From Spartobacteria bacterium (GTDB lineage Bacteria; Verrucomicrobiota; Verrucomicrobiia; Chthoniobacterales; UBA10450): DNA of 64,000 nucleotides. The notes beneath the pieces were generated by a model that was not told the origin of the DNA, searched no databases, and saw only the letters and a list, made by a program, of their open reading frames with translations. Below, one piece after another: positions 45,483 through 53,477 of this stretch; the stretch's first letter is position 1; every line of letters begins with the position of its first letter. A program made the position numbers and the translations under genes. The stretch is taken from NCBI GenBank assembly GCA_003167365.1, contig PMTM01000012.1, positions 3,255 to 67,254 of the forward strand. The letters are read 5' to 3'.

Positions 45483-45884
45483 CTACTTGCCTTGCGGTTT
45501 TGTCGCCAAACCCACCTGGGAAATTCCCAGCCGTCCGATTACATCGAGCACATCCATCACAGCCTGGTATTGCGTGAGGCTGTCGCCTCTAACGACCACT
45601 GGAAAATCCGGTGTCTGCGCTTTTTGAGAATTCAGTCGCTGCTCAAGCTCGGGAATCGTGACTGGAATGGTGTCGAGGAAAATTTTGCCCTCGTTGTTGA
45701 TCGTGATCGCCTTCGTTTGCGGCTTCGCCAGGCTGGGCGAAGTGCTCGCTTTGGGCAGGTTCACTTTCAAACCCTGCACCGTCGCCGTCGTCATCAGGAT
45801 GAAGATGACGAGGAGCACGTAAGCGAGGTCCAACATCGGCGTGATGTTGATATCGTCGTACGGTTTATCGCCTTGAACTTGCAT
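45483..45884 (-). CDS. exbD: ExbD/TolR-family biopolymer transporter
   Basis: 133 residues with one membrane helix (MLDLAYVLLVIFILMTTATV) containing the proton-channel Asp (D19 in NITPMLDL), followed by the periplasmic domain. This is the usual ExbD length. The protein forms the motor with the ExbB-type protein encoded 16 nt upstream. It is followed by the TonB gene, completing the energy-coupling set. Confidence 0.9.
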   Translation of the reverse strand: MQVQGDKPYDDINITPMLDLAYVLLVIFILMTTATVQGLKVNLPKASTSPSLAKPQTKAITINNEGKIFLDTIPVTIPELEQRLNSQKAQTPDFPVVVRGDSLTQYQAVMDVLDVIGRLGISQVGLATKPQGK

Positions 45885-45900
45885 GGTTAGTGATTGTCGA

Positions 45901-47790
45901 TCATGCGATCAGCTCCAACGGCATCTCGCTCCCCACGCGATCGCGCGCGCCATTCGTGCGTCCGCCGTAGTACTCCGCGATTTTGGTGACGAACTCGTCG
46001 ACGAAAACTTGCATGTCGCTCGTGGCGTCCTTGACGCGTGACAACAAATAATTGTAACCAAACAAGGCGGGAATCGCGACGATCAGGCCGGCAACGGTTG
46101 CGGCAAGAGCGGCGGCAATGCCGGGTGCAATTGCGTTCACGTTCACATCGCCCTGCGCGGCTATGGCGGCAAAGGTGATCATGACGCCGATGACCGTCCC
46201 GAGAAGTCCGAGAAATGGGCCGCCGGAAATCGCGATTGTCAGCAGGACCATCAAGCGATTCAGTTTCTGCGATTCGCGGACGAGGCCACCGTCGAGACTC
46301 GCGCGAATCGCCTGGATCGAGCGCGCGGAAAGGATGTGCAATTCCGCTGCTCCCTCTACAGCCAGACGATGGCGGATCTCTTCTGCGCCAATTTTGTAAA
46401 TGCGATAAACGGACGCGTTCTTTACAATCTGCCGTTCTCGTGCGTCGATGCGCCCGCCCAGCGTGATGACTTTGCGGGCATCCGCGTCACCAAGAAAACT
46501 CAGATCCGCGGCAACATGTTTCCAGTCGGCAAAGAATTGCGCGTTGCCTTTCGTCGCCGCTGCCAGATAACGCGCCTTATTTACCATCACGACCCAGCTG
46601 ATGGCTGACATCACGACGAGAATGCAGATGACGAACCAGCCGTCTGCGGTGAGTGAACGCAGGATTACGCCGACGTAGCCGCCGCTGAACCAACTCGATG
46701 CTTGTTCGTCCTGTCCAAAGCTAAGGAGCTTCGATGCTTTGTCGGCACCCTGGCTGAGCGCAGCGACTTTGATAAATCCAATTGGTCGCACGACCTTGGA
46801 AATTTCTAACTCATCCATCTCGCCGGAGAAACCGGAGCCCTCGTTCGCCGGGTCTCCGCCGAGACTTGCTACGCTATTCAACGCCGGAATTGCGGCATTC
46901 AGCGTGGCCGTGCTCTGGCCATCTATATATAGAGTGATGGTCGATCCAGCCGCGGTGACCGCCACATGATGCCAACTATTCGGTGCCATTGGCGGTGCGC
47001 CTTGCGTTCGTTGCATCCCGCTGGCACCGCTAACTTCGACAAATGGAACGCCGTTATCGGCACCGATAACAAATACACTGGCGCCGTCGCGTCGGCTAAA
47101 AATGATCGCATTCGACTGCGCAGCGATCGGTTTGATCCACGCTGACCACGTCAGGGTTGCGCCTTCACTCCAGGTCAGCGATTCCGAATTTGGAATGGCG
47201 ATCGTATTTTGGCCGTCAAGACGAATGCCGGGGCCGATCAACGCACCGGAAACGGGAACGCCGGGGTTCTGCGCGTTGTTGCCATAAGTCGTCGAATCAT
47301 GCGCGGGCGCGTTGTTCTCGGCGAAGTGATAAACGAGGACCGTATTAACATCGTAAGTCCCTTTTGGATCATCGACACGCGTCGCGCTCGAACCGGCATT
47401 GCCGTAATAGAGCCAAACGCTCGTCTTTGCGCCCGGCTTCAAGTCTGGAATTTTTACCCAGACGAACGCTTCATTGAGCAGCGCATCGTATCGCTCGATG
47501 TGGTAAGTGAGCAACGTTTTGTCGTCCGCTGCGACAAAGCGAATGTCACTGCCGTCTTCCTTCGCGTCGGTGAATCGGAAATTTCCATCATGTAAACGAA
47601 TCAAAATCGCCGTCGTGCCGATTTGGTCCGCGATCGGCGCGCCTGCGGTTGATGTGTCGATGTCGATCTTCTTGCGAATGGTCCAGTCACTGTTCCAGCG
47701 CGCGCGCGCATTGCTTACGAAGGAAAGCAACAACAGGCAAACGAGAAGACTGGCGAAGCGAGAACTGGAAGTGAAGAGATTCGATTTCAT
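45901..47790 (-). CDS. DUF2341-LamG-ExbB fusion protein
   Basis: 629 residues. After a signal peptide (LLVCLLLLSFVSNARA), a DUF2341-like domain (about 30-130: WTIRKKIDID, DIRFVAADDKTLL, VWVKIPDL, SVWLYYGNA) precedes a concanavalin-like LamG domain (about 140-320). Then come a linker, a transmembrane helix (FVICILVVMSAISWVVMV) and an ExbB/MotA/TolQ proton-channel domain with two further helices (LMVLLTIAISGGPFLGLLGTVIGVMITF and AALAATVAGLIVAIPALF). The extra periplasmic lectin-like part is absent from ordinary ExbB. DUF2341-ExbB proteins are known from other genomes. Here, next to TpsB, it might sense or bind a glycan or the exoprotein. Confidence 0.88.
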   Translation of the reverse strand: MKSNLFTSSSRFASLLVCLLLLSFVSNARARWNSDWTIRKKIDIDTSTAGAPIADQIGTTAILIRLHDGNFRFTDAKEDGSDIRFVAADDKTLLTYHIERYDALLNEAFVWVKIPDLKPGAKTSVWLYYGNAGSSATRVDDPKGTYDVNTVLVYHFAENNAPAHDSTTYGNNAQNPGVPVSGALIGPGIRLDGQNTIAIPNSESLTWSEGATLTWSAWIKPIAAQSNAIIFSRRDGASVFVIGADNGVPFVEVSGASGMQRTQGAPPMAPNSWHHVAVTAAGSTITLYIDGQSTATLNAAIPALNSVASLGGDPANEGSGFSGEMDELEISKVVRPIGFIKVAALSQGADKASKLLSFGQDEQASSWFSGGYVGVILRSLTADGWFVICILVVMSAISWVVMVNKARYLAAATKGNAQFFADWKHVAADLSFLGDADARKVITLGGRIDARERQIVKNASVYRIYKIGAEEIRHRLAVEGAAELHILSARSIQAIRASLDGGLVRESQKLNRLMVLLTIAISGGPFLGLLGTVIGVMITFAAIAAQGDVNVNAIAPGIAAALAATVAGLIVAIPALFGYNYLLSRVKDATSDMQVFVDEFVTKIAEYYGGRTNGARDRVGSEMPLELIA

Positions 47791-47819
47791 TTTTATTTAA
47801 TGTTCGTGTTCGCGATAAA

Positions 47820-49514
47820 TCAAAAATCAGCCCAGACCCGAAAGGTCATTTGCAAAGCAAACGCGGCCGTTCGCGTTTGACTGATCAGCGGTACAGCCGC
47901 GTCGAGCGAGGCGTTGAAATGATTTTGAAAGCGAATTCGATCACCGACGCCGACGCTGGCGAGACCAAACGACGCGTCCTGTTCCGGGAGCGGACTAATC
48001 AGCATGAGGTAACCGCCGTCCGCAAAAACGTAGAACCTCCATTCATTCGCGTCGGCCCCAAGCGCGCCGAGCAACGATGGAGTGCGAAGTTCGACCGAGC
48101 CAAATGCGCCGTTGTCGCCGAGAGTTTCGGCCTCGAGGTAACCACGCACAGTTGCAAGTCCACCCCCTGCAAATTGCTCGCTGCTTACCAGCGGCTGATC
48201 GGAAACCTGGCCCTGTATTTTTCCGAATACCTGAAACCCAGCCGGAAGGTCATGCTGATGGGAGAGGTCGCTTCGCAAATAGATGAAATTCCCGTGCGCG
48301 TCGAAACGATTAAGATCGAACTCACGCGGACTGCTGCCCATTCCGCGCACGTGAAAAGTCACGCCGGCGTTGGCACTTGTTTGTGAATCTTTCGTCGCCC
48401 AAGTCGCGCTGTAATTAGCGCTAAACGGGTAATAAGTCACAGGCGTAAGCCCGTCTATGCTTAGGTTCGTGAAGTGCTTGAAATCAAAACCAAAGGTGAT
48501 CGAATGAAAGAAACCAGTTTCGGGCGGCAACGTGATGATGGCGCGTTCACCAATTACTTCGCCGCGTCCGGAGACCGCGATATCGCCGAGGGTAGAAACG
48601 TTCGATTCCTGTTTGACGCCTTGCACAACCAACGTGAGCCAGCTGGGGTCAGCGAACCGAATGATATAGTAACCGGAAAAAACTTTTACCTCGTTTAGAT
48701 TTTCTGGTGAAAATTGAACGCTGCCGCCGATCGAGTGGCCAAGTTGCCAAAGATTATTGTAACTTACCGACTCGTTTACCCGTAGCGGAGTCGTGTCTGC
48801 GCTGTAGCGATTATTGAGCTCGACGCTGCCATGCAGCGGCATGGTGTCTTTTACGGTGAGATCGACATCTACCGTTCCAGGTACGACTCCCGTTTTTAAC
48901 GATGGCGTGATGCGGCGATCCGGCCACTGATTCAGTGCGACGATATCGCTTGAGACTTCGTTGAAATCTGGAACGCCGCCTTCAGCGAGAGACGGAGCTG
49001 CTTCTTTGATTTTGTGAAGTGAAAAGTAACGTGAATCACGCACTCGCAAACGTCCCACCGTGTTTTCTGCTACCTTTAAGACAATGATGCCATGTGCAGC
49101 CCGTTGTGGCGGCACTTGAACCGAAACGGTCTGATAACCTTTCGCTTGATACGCTTTCTCGAGCGCAGCGCGTGCTTGCTCGACATCCTGCGCGGTTCGG
49201 CCAGGACCGAGATATGGGTACACGGCCTCCTCAATTTCGATCTGGCTCAAGTGATGAGCGCCGAGAACTCGATATTCCCGAATCAAACGTCTCGGCGCAT
49301 CCGCCGTGGCGGGCGCAGACAGGGTTGCGTTGGCCAACGTGTTGTTTTCTGGACTAGGATTTTCCTGGCGTGTCGTTAAAGGAGCCTCCGCAGCAGCGCA
49401 CTGAAGCCAATTTCCCAACAGCAAGATCGACATCGCGACAGCGAAAGGAACTCCGTTGCGCACATTGCGCTCCAGAATCCAAAAGAAAACGCACTGTATC
49501 GGGGATGCACGCAC
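47820..49514 (-). CDS. TpsB-family outer-membrane transporter (FhaC/ShlB/HecB)
   Basis: 564 residues from the upstream ATG; an alternative ATG at 49433 begins the signal peptide core (SILLLGNWLQCAAAEA). The POTRA-like region (about 70-190: REYRVLGAHHLSQIEIEEAVYPYLG, EQARAALEKAYQAKGYQTVSVQVPP) precedes a 16-stranded barrel with VELNNRYSADTTPL, the conserved loop-6 motif VRGY (GGLATVRGYLEAE) and a C-terminal VWADF with terminal Phe. It exports the giant TpsA exoprotein, encoded by the same gene set. It is first in the operon with ExbB, ExbD and TonB, unusual for a classical TPS, and has a PHO-box upstream. Confidence 0.93.
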   Translation of the reverse strand: MRASPIQCVFFWILERNVRNGVPFAVAMSILLLGNWLQCAAAEAPLTTRQENPSPENNTLANATLSAPATADAPRRLIREYRVLGAHHLSQIEIEEAVYPYLGPGRTAQDVEQARAALEKAYQAKGYQTVSVQVPPQRAAHGIIVLKVAENTVGRLRVRDSRYFSLHKIKEAAPSLAEGGVPDFNEVSSDIVALNQWPDRRITPSLKTGVVPGTVDVDLTVKDTMPLHGSVELNNRYSADTTPLRVNESVSYNNLWQLGHSIGGSVQFSPENLNEVKVFSGYYIIRFADPSWLTLVVQGVKQESNVSTLGDIAVSGRGEVIGERAIITLPPETGFFHSITFGFDFKHFTNLSIDGLTPVTYYPFSANYSATWATKDSQTSANAGVTFHVRGMGSSPREFDLNRFDAHGNFIYLRSDLSHQHDLPAGFQVFGKIQGQVSDQPLVSSEQFAGGGLATVRGYLEAETLGDNGAFGSVELRTPSLLGALGADANEWRFYVFADGGYLMLISPLPEQDASFGLASVGVGDRIRFQNHFNASLDAAVPLISQTRTAAFALQMTFRVWADF

Positions 49515-49581
49515 GCACGCTGATTATGTTCTCGCGACGAATGCCCTCAAGCCGACGGTTGTTACATTTGGAAGACACTAA

Positions 49582-49599
49582 GTGGCAAAAATGTGACAG
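49582..49599 (-). promoter_or_regulatory. PHO-box upstream of the TpsB operon
   Basis: On the minus strand, CTGTCAC-ATTT-TTGCCAC, an 18-nt match to the E. coli consensus of two 7-nt half-sites spaced by 4 nt. A further TGTAAC follows about 20 nt downstream. It lies 67 nt before the transporter ATG at 49514. Confidence 0.75.
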
Positions 49600-49724
49600 C
49601 GATTTGAACTCTGATCGCGCCACTCGATTCTGGAGATTCTGAGTCCCGGTTTCCGTGACCAACACGCCCTACATCCTTCCCGAGACCAGCGAGCTACTGG
49701 GATCGCCATCTAAGCGGATGTGAG

Positions 49725-49753
49725 TTGTCACAGAACTTTAACCTAACGGTAAC
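49725..49753 (+). promoter_or_regulatory. PHO-box triplet before the response-regulator gene
   Basis: Three heptamers, TTGTCAC (49725-49731), CTTTAAC (49736-49742) and CGGTAAC (49747-49753), each separated by four A-rich nucleotides. The 11-nt period is that expected for PhoB-family direct repeats. It lies 69 nt before the regulator start, so autoregulation is likely. Confidence 0.7.
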
Positions 49754-49822
49754 GCTATCGCCACGTTGCTGCGTATAGGCTGGCGGGAGTTTTGATGACA
49801 AAGCTCACACAACAGAAATTCG

Positions 49823-50605
49823 ATGACGCTTCCAACGGACGTTTTGATGAATCGCTATTCCGCGCAGGTCGCCGCGGAGGATCACTCTAGCGCTTCATCG
49901 ACCCACTTCTATATGCCGCGCCAGCCAAGCAAGAATATTCTCATAATCGAAGACGAACAGGATGTGATCGACCTCCTGGCAATACATCTTCTCAAAGACG
50001 CCACTTTCAACGTTTCGACAGCGACGAACGGTTTGGCTGGCTTGGAGAAAGCGCGCAGCGAACTGCCTTGGATGATAATCCTCGACCTCATGCTGCCAAA
50101 ATTATCTGGCATGGAAGTTTGTAAGATTCTGAAAGCTGATCGAGTCACACGGCACATCCCGATCATTATGTTGACAGCGAAAGCCTCTGAGAAGGATCGC
50201 GTCGCCGGTCTTGAGCTTGGCGCCGACGATTATGTGACAAAACCGTTCAGCCCGCGTGAAGTTCTCCTGCGAATCAAATCGATCGAGCGCCGCCGAAGCG
50301 ATCAAGGTGAACAGAAAATGGTGTGCGGCATGATCACGATTGACCCCCTTCGGCACCGAGTAGACGTGGAGGGGAAATTGATTCGACTTACTACCGCTGA
50401 ATTCAAATTGCTTACCATGCTCATGAAAAGACCGGGCCAATTGATGTCGAGAGAAATGCTGCTCACCGGAGCCTGGGGCTACGAAACCATGATTAACACA
50501 CGCACGGTCGATACCCATATCCGGCGATTGCGCCAGAAATTGGGTCGAGGCGCCAACTCTGTCGAAACGGTTCGAGGCTTCGGGTACCGTTTGCGCGAAA
50601 ACTAG
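49823..50605 (+). CDS. OmpR/PhoB-family response regulator
   Basis: 260 residues. A receiver domain starting KNILIIEDEQDV has the acidic pocket (E44/D45), the phosphoacceptor Asp in MIILDLMLPKLSG and the conserved Thr/Lys of TAKAS and VTKPFSP. A winged-helix output domain follows (about 165-260: LIRLTTAEFKLLTMLMKRPGQLMSREMLL, TRTVDTHIRRLRQKLG, VETVRGFGYRL). The order is that of PhoB. The first 30 residues are an N-terminal extension and a start at 49913 is also possible. The flanking phoU, the PHO-box triplet upstream and the surrounding boxes support a PhoB role. No sensor kinase gene (phoR) is in the window. Confidence 0.88.
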   Translation: MTLPTDVLMNRYSAQVAAEDHSSASSTHFYMPRQPSKNILIIEDEQDVIDLLAIHLLKDATFNVSTATNGLAGLEKARSELPWMIILDLMLPKLSGMEVCKILKADRVTRHIPIIMLTAKASEKDRVAGLELGADDYVTKPFSPREVLLRIKSIERRRSDQGEQKMVCGMITIDPLRHRVDVEGKLIRLTTAEFKLLTMLMKRPGQLMSREMLLTGAWGYETMINTRTVDTHIRRLRQKLGRGANSVETVRGFGYRLREN

Positions 50606-50638
50606 GCGCTCCGGTCGGGACTATTAGACGGTTTCGTC

Positions 50639-51319
50639 TCATAGCGAATTATTTGGATGCCGAATGCCTTCGGCGACGACCGCGTAAATCGCATCTTCGG
50701 CGATGTTCTTCGCGTGATTGCCGACTCGTTCCAGGTGTCGCGCGATGAATATTAGATTGAGGCGATCACTGATTTGTTCCGGATGAAGGACAATTTGCTT
50801 CGTTAGTTGCGTTTCAATCAGTCGACTAACTTCATCTAACTTGCGGTCGCGCTTTAGCAGTGAATGTGCGAGATCGACATCGGAATTTGTAAAGGCACTG
50901 ACGCTGTCGCGAAAGAGAATCCTCGCCTCCAAGAACATGAGATCGATTGATTTTGTTTCGGATAGGATCCTTGAGTTTCCAAGCTTGCGCCCACGCCGGG
51001 CAATCTTGGTCGCTTGATCGGCGACCCGCTCGAGGTTGTTGCCGAATCTCATGGTCGCAATTACTTTCCGCAAATCCGAGGCGACGGGTTGAAACCGCAC
51101 CAATATTTCCACACCGTCGCCGTCTACCTTTTGCTCGAGCGCGTCGATCTCGTCTTCGTCGGCGATAGTAGCGACGCAGGCTTCTTGATCACAATGGAGC
51201 AAACAGGCCATGGCATTTTGCAAACTTCGTTCCGTGAGGCTCGCCATCATCGAAGCATCCGCATGCAGAGCAGCGAGCGCATCGCCGAAATCGGTGAGGA
51301 TATGTTTGGTCTCAGACAT
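50639..51319 (-). CDS. phoU: Phosphate signalling protein PhoU
   Basis: 226 residues built of two three-helix repeats, each carrying the acidic metal-binding helix of PhoU ([19 protein letters not shown] and [22 protein letters not shown]). PhoU represses the phosphate regulon when the PstSCAB transporter signals sufficiency. Its start codon overlaps the stop of the truncated pstB remnant, as in intact pst-phoU operons. It is convergent with the response-regulator gene. With no pst transporter here, how it senses phosphate is unclear unless a second pst locus exists. Confidence 0.95.
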   Translation of the reverse strand: MSETKHILTDFGDALAALHADASMMASLTERSLQNAMACLLHCDQEACVATIADEDEIDALEQKVDGDGVEILVRFQPVASDLRKVIATMRFGNNLERVADQATKIARRGRKLGNSRILSETKSIDLMFLEARILFRDSVSAFTNSDVDLAHSLLKRDRKLDEVSRLIETQLTKQIVLHPEQISDRLNLIFIARHLERVGNHAKNIAEDAIYAVVAEGIRHPNNSL

Positions 51320-51476
51320 AGCCGAAGCGGCCCGTGATGTAATCCTTGGTCTTTTTCTCCTTCGAATGGGTAAAGATTTCCGTGGTTTCGTCGAACTCGA
51401 TCAACTTTCCAACGTAAAAAAAGGTGGTCCGATCCGAAACGCGGCTCGCCTGATTATCGCTTTGGATTTGTAGTCC
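51312..51476 (-). pseudogene. 3' remnant of pstB overlapping phoU
   Basis: Minus-strand frame of 54 codons plus stop, ending within the phoU start. It reads ...[42 protein letters not shown] and RFGYV, the C-terminal 45-50 residues of the phosphate ABC transporter ATPase PstB (typical end [10 protein letters not shown]). The reading frame begins after an in-frame TGA; Walker A, signature and Walker B are absent. Homology starts at about the position following the H-loop. There is no start codon that would express it. It is a deletion scar of a pst operon. Confidence 0.85.
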
Positions 51477-51528
51477 TCATATTAATAGAGCGTGCGGTAG
51501 CGGCATTCGTCCGGTCAAAATTTTTCGG

Positions 51529-51546
51529 GTTACAATTGGATGACAG
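51529..51546 (-). promoter_or_regulatory. PHO-box upstream of the pstB remnant and phoU
   Basis: On the minus strand, CTGTCAT-CCAA-TTGTAAC: the first half-site equals the E. coli consensus and the spacing is exactly 4 nt. It sits 53 nt before the pstB remnant and 210 nt before phoU, where the original pst promoter would be, so the promoter seems to have survived the deletion. Confidence 0.78.
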
Positions 51547-51596
51547 TGTCAAGTGCTTCCTCGGAATCGATTGTCGAGGGTGGCCGAGATAACAGG

Positions 51597-51911
51597 CTAT
51601 TTCACGAGTGCGCTGAGAGCTTCTGTTAGCGGGAAAGCCGACCAGGCGGAGATCGCCACGATGACTCCAAAAAGGAATAGTTCGGTTAGAAACGACCAAC
51701 GTTTTTCATTCTCCGAAAGCTCGCCGCTAATCTCGCGAACCGAGCGAGGAGTGAACCTATTTCCGGCATTCCTTTCTGAGGGCGCATGCCCAAGCGGAAC
51801 ACCGTCATTCGATTTATAATTGTAATCGACGAGCGGAAATTGGGAGATACGAAGATGTATCGACTTGCAACGGCAAGATTTCGGATTGGTTAGTTTCGGT
51901 GTGGGCTTCAT
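51597..51911 (-). CDS. Small protein with C-terminal membrane anchor
   Basis: 104 residues starting MKPTPKLTNPKSCRCKS. No signal peptide; a Pro/Ser/Asn-rich soluble region, and a single hydrophobic helix at about 75-95 (FLTELFLFGVIVAISAWSAF) followed by PLTEALSALVK. A tail-anchored topology is likely. I do not recognise it. The PHO-box array at 51971-52009 lies 60 nt upstream, suggesting phosphate control. The ATG at 51911 is preferred over one 18 codons upstream, which would overlap the box region. Confidence 0.5.
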   Translation of the reverse strand: MKPTPKLTNPKSCRCKSIHLRISQFPLVDYNYKSNDGVPLGHAPSERNAGNRFTPRSVREISGELSENEKRWSFLTELFLFGVIVAISAWSAFPLTEALSALVK

Positions 51912-51970
51912 AAGTGTGGTTGGATGAAATGCTATTTTTGCCTGATACGCTGGCGAGAAAACCACGTCAC

Positions 51971-52009
51971 GTTACGAAAGGTAACGATTAGGTGACGAAA
52001 TGGTAATAT
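51971..52009 (-). promoter_or_regulatory. Four-unit PHO-box-like array
   Basis: On the minus strand, half-sites ATATTAC, TCGTCAC, TCGTTAC and TCGTAAC are separated by 4, 4 and 3 nt, an 11-, 11-, 10-nt period. It is oriented towards the 51911 gene, 60 nt away; the plus-strand CHAD gene starts 172 nt on the other side. Confidence 0.6.
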
Positions 52010-52181
52010 GCGGGCCTACTACGCGAATCTGCTTTGACGGTTAGTTGAATGCGATTGCTTGCCTTTTTGAGCACAGTTCAGGATAATTGCCGGCCAAGGT
52101 CAGTGTTTATCCACGGAATCGGCGATTCCATGATTGATAATTACGCTGGAGTAATGGTGAGAGCGGTCCGCTAATGATCTT

Positions 52182-53141
52182 ATGAGTTATCAGCTGCAAA
52201 GAGATGAAACTCTGGGAAATGGACTGCGACGAATTTGCCGCAAGCAGGTAGAGCTCGCGCTGGCGATCGCGACCGGCAATAAAGAAACGGAAGACACACC
52301 TGTTCATGCGACACGCAAACATTTGAAAAAAGCTCGGGCCGCTTTGCTCTTAGTGAGAAAGGAAATTGGCCGCAGTCTATTTAAGCGGCAGGACCATTGT
52401 TTGCGCGACATTGGCCGCTTGATCTCCGATATTCGCGACGCCGAGGTGCGTCTGCAAACAGTCCGGCAACTGCAAAACATTAGCCGGCGACAAAAGGGCC
52501 GCAATTATCGAAAAGTCGAAGAGGTCTTGATGATCGAGATGGAGAATTTCATCGCCGCGTTCGCCGAATGGCAAGCTCAAGCGGTTCCGATGTTGGAACG
52601 TATGCGTGACGACATCGACCACTGGCCGATTGAACACTTCGATCGCAGACAATTTTGCCAAAGTGTCCAACGGACCTATAAGCGTGGTCGCAATGCCCTC
52701 GCCGATGCGAAACGTAATCCGACCGCGGAATGCTTTCACGTTTTCCGAACCGAGGCGAAGCAACTCTGGTATCAATTGCGTATTTTGCGCCCGGTAAATC
52801 CGATGGTCCTAAAAGAGTTGACCGACGAATTAAGGTCGCTGGGCGATCTCCTAGGACGCGCCCATGATTTGAGTTTCCTCGGTGAGCGTTTGCGTCAGGA
52901 GTCTGGCCGTAGCGCTTGGCAGCACGAAGGTCATGAATTGCTCGCGATCATCGAAACCAGCCAATCGGATTTGCAACGCGGAGCGGCGGATTTAGCGCAA
53001 CGATTCTATGCGGAACGGCCGCGCAATTTAGGAGCACAAATTTCGACGTGGCTGGACACTTGGATCGTCGCCGAATCTCCGTCCGTCGCTACGGCGCTTA
53101 TGATTACCGATTCTGATGTGGTTCGGACGGTACCCATTTAG
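52182..53141 (+). CDS. CHAD-domain protein (polyphosphate-binding type)
   Basis: 319 residues covering a full CHAD domain: helical repeats with conserved His/Arg/Lys, such as PVHATRKHLKKARAALLLVR near the N-terminus and CFHVFRTEAKQLWYQLRIL in the second half. CHAD proteins bind polyphosphate through these basic residues, usually with CYTH or in stand-alone form. The two-repeat layout is complete. It stands between PHO-box sites and the LpxH-like operon, fitting the phosphate theme. Whether it associates with polyP granules here is inference. Confidence 0.85.
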   Translation: MSYQLQRDETLGNGLRRICRKQVELALAIATGNKETEDTPVHATRKHLKKARAALLLVRKEIGRSLFKRQDHCLRDIGRLISDIRDAEVRLQTVRQLQNISRRQKGRNYRKVEEVLMIEMENFIAAFAEWQAQAVPMLERMRDDIDHWPIEHFDRRQFCQSVQRTYKRGRNALADAKRNPTAECFHVFRTEAKQLWYQLRILRPVNPMVLKELTDELRSLGDLLGRAHDLSFLGERLRQESGRSAWQHEGHELLAIIETSQSDLQRGAADLAQRFYAERPRNLGAQISTWLDTWIVAESPSVATALMITDSDVVRTVPI

Positions 53142-53156
53142 CGTTTTGTTGAGCCC

Positions 53157-53477
53157 TTAATGCGATGTACCCGGATGTGTTACCGAATGTAGGTCGTCAA
53201 TCAGGGAATCGATCTTGCGCAAATCTTTGCGCCGACCTTTTTCGGGTCTCAATTTGCGTTTCCGCAACAGGATAGTTATATCGCGAATTTCCTGCACAAG
53301 TTCTCGGGGCAATTTTTCGACGCTTTCATAAGCCCCGATTTTATTGGCGCTTTCGGCCAGAGTGATTTCAAGACGTGCCGAATAAGCACGGAGTGTCGCC
53401 CGCAACTCCTGCCGCAACACGGCTATTTCGGAGGCGAGAATTTGCGTCGGGCCCGACTTCTCGTTTTTCTTCTTCAT
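53157..53477 (-). CDS. Small coiled-coil protein downstream of LpxH-like gene
   Basis: 106 residues starting MKKKNEKSG at 53477, chosen because it overlaps the preceding gene's stop as ATGA. The protein is helical and very charged (ILASEIAVLRQELRATLRAYSARLEITL, ELVQEIRDITILLRKRKLRPEKGRRKDL), without signal or membrane segment. No known family. Translational coupling to the phosphoesterase suggests a partner role. Confidence 0.6.
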   Translation of the reverse strand: MKKKNEKSGPTQILASEIAVLRQELRATLRAYSARLEITLAESANKIGAYESVEKLPRELVQEIRDITILLRKRKLRPEKGRRKDLRKIDSLIDDLHSVTHPGTSH

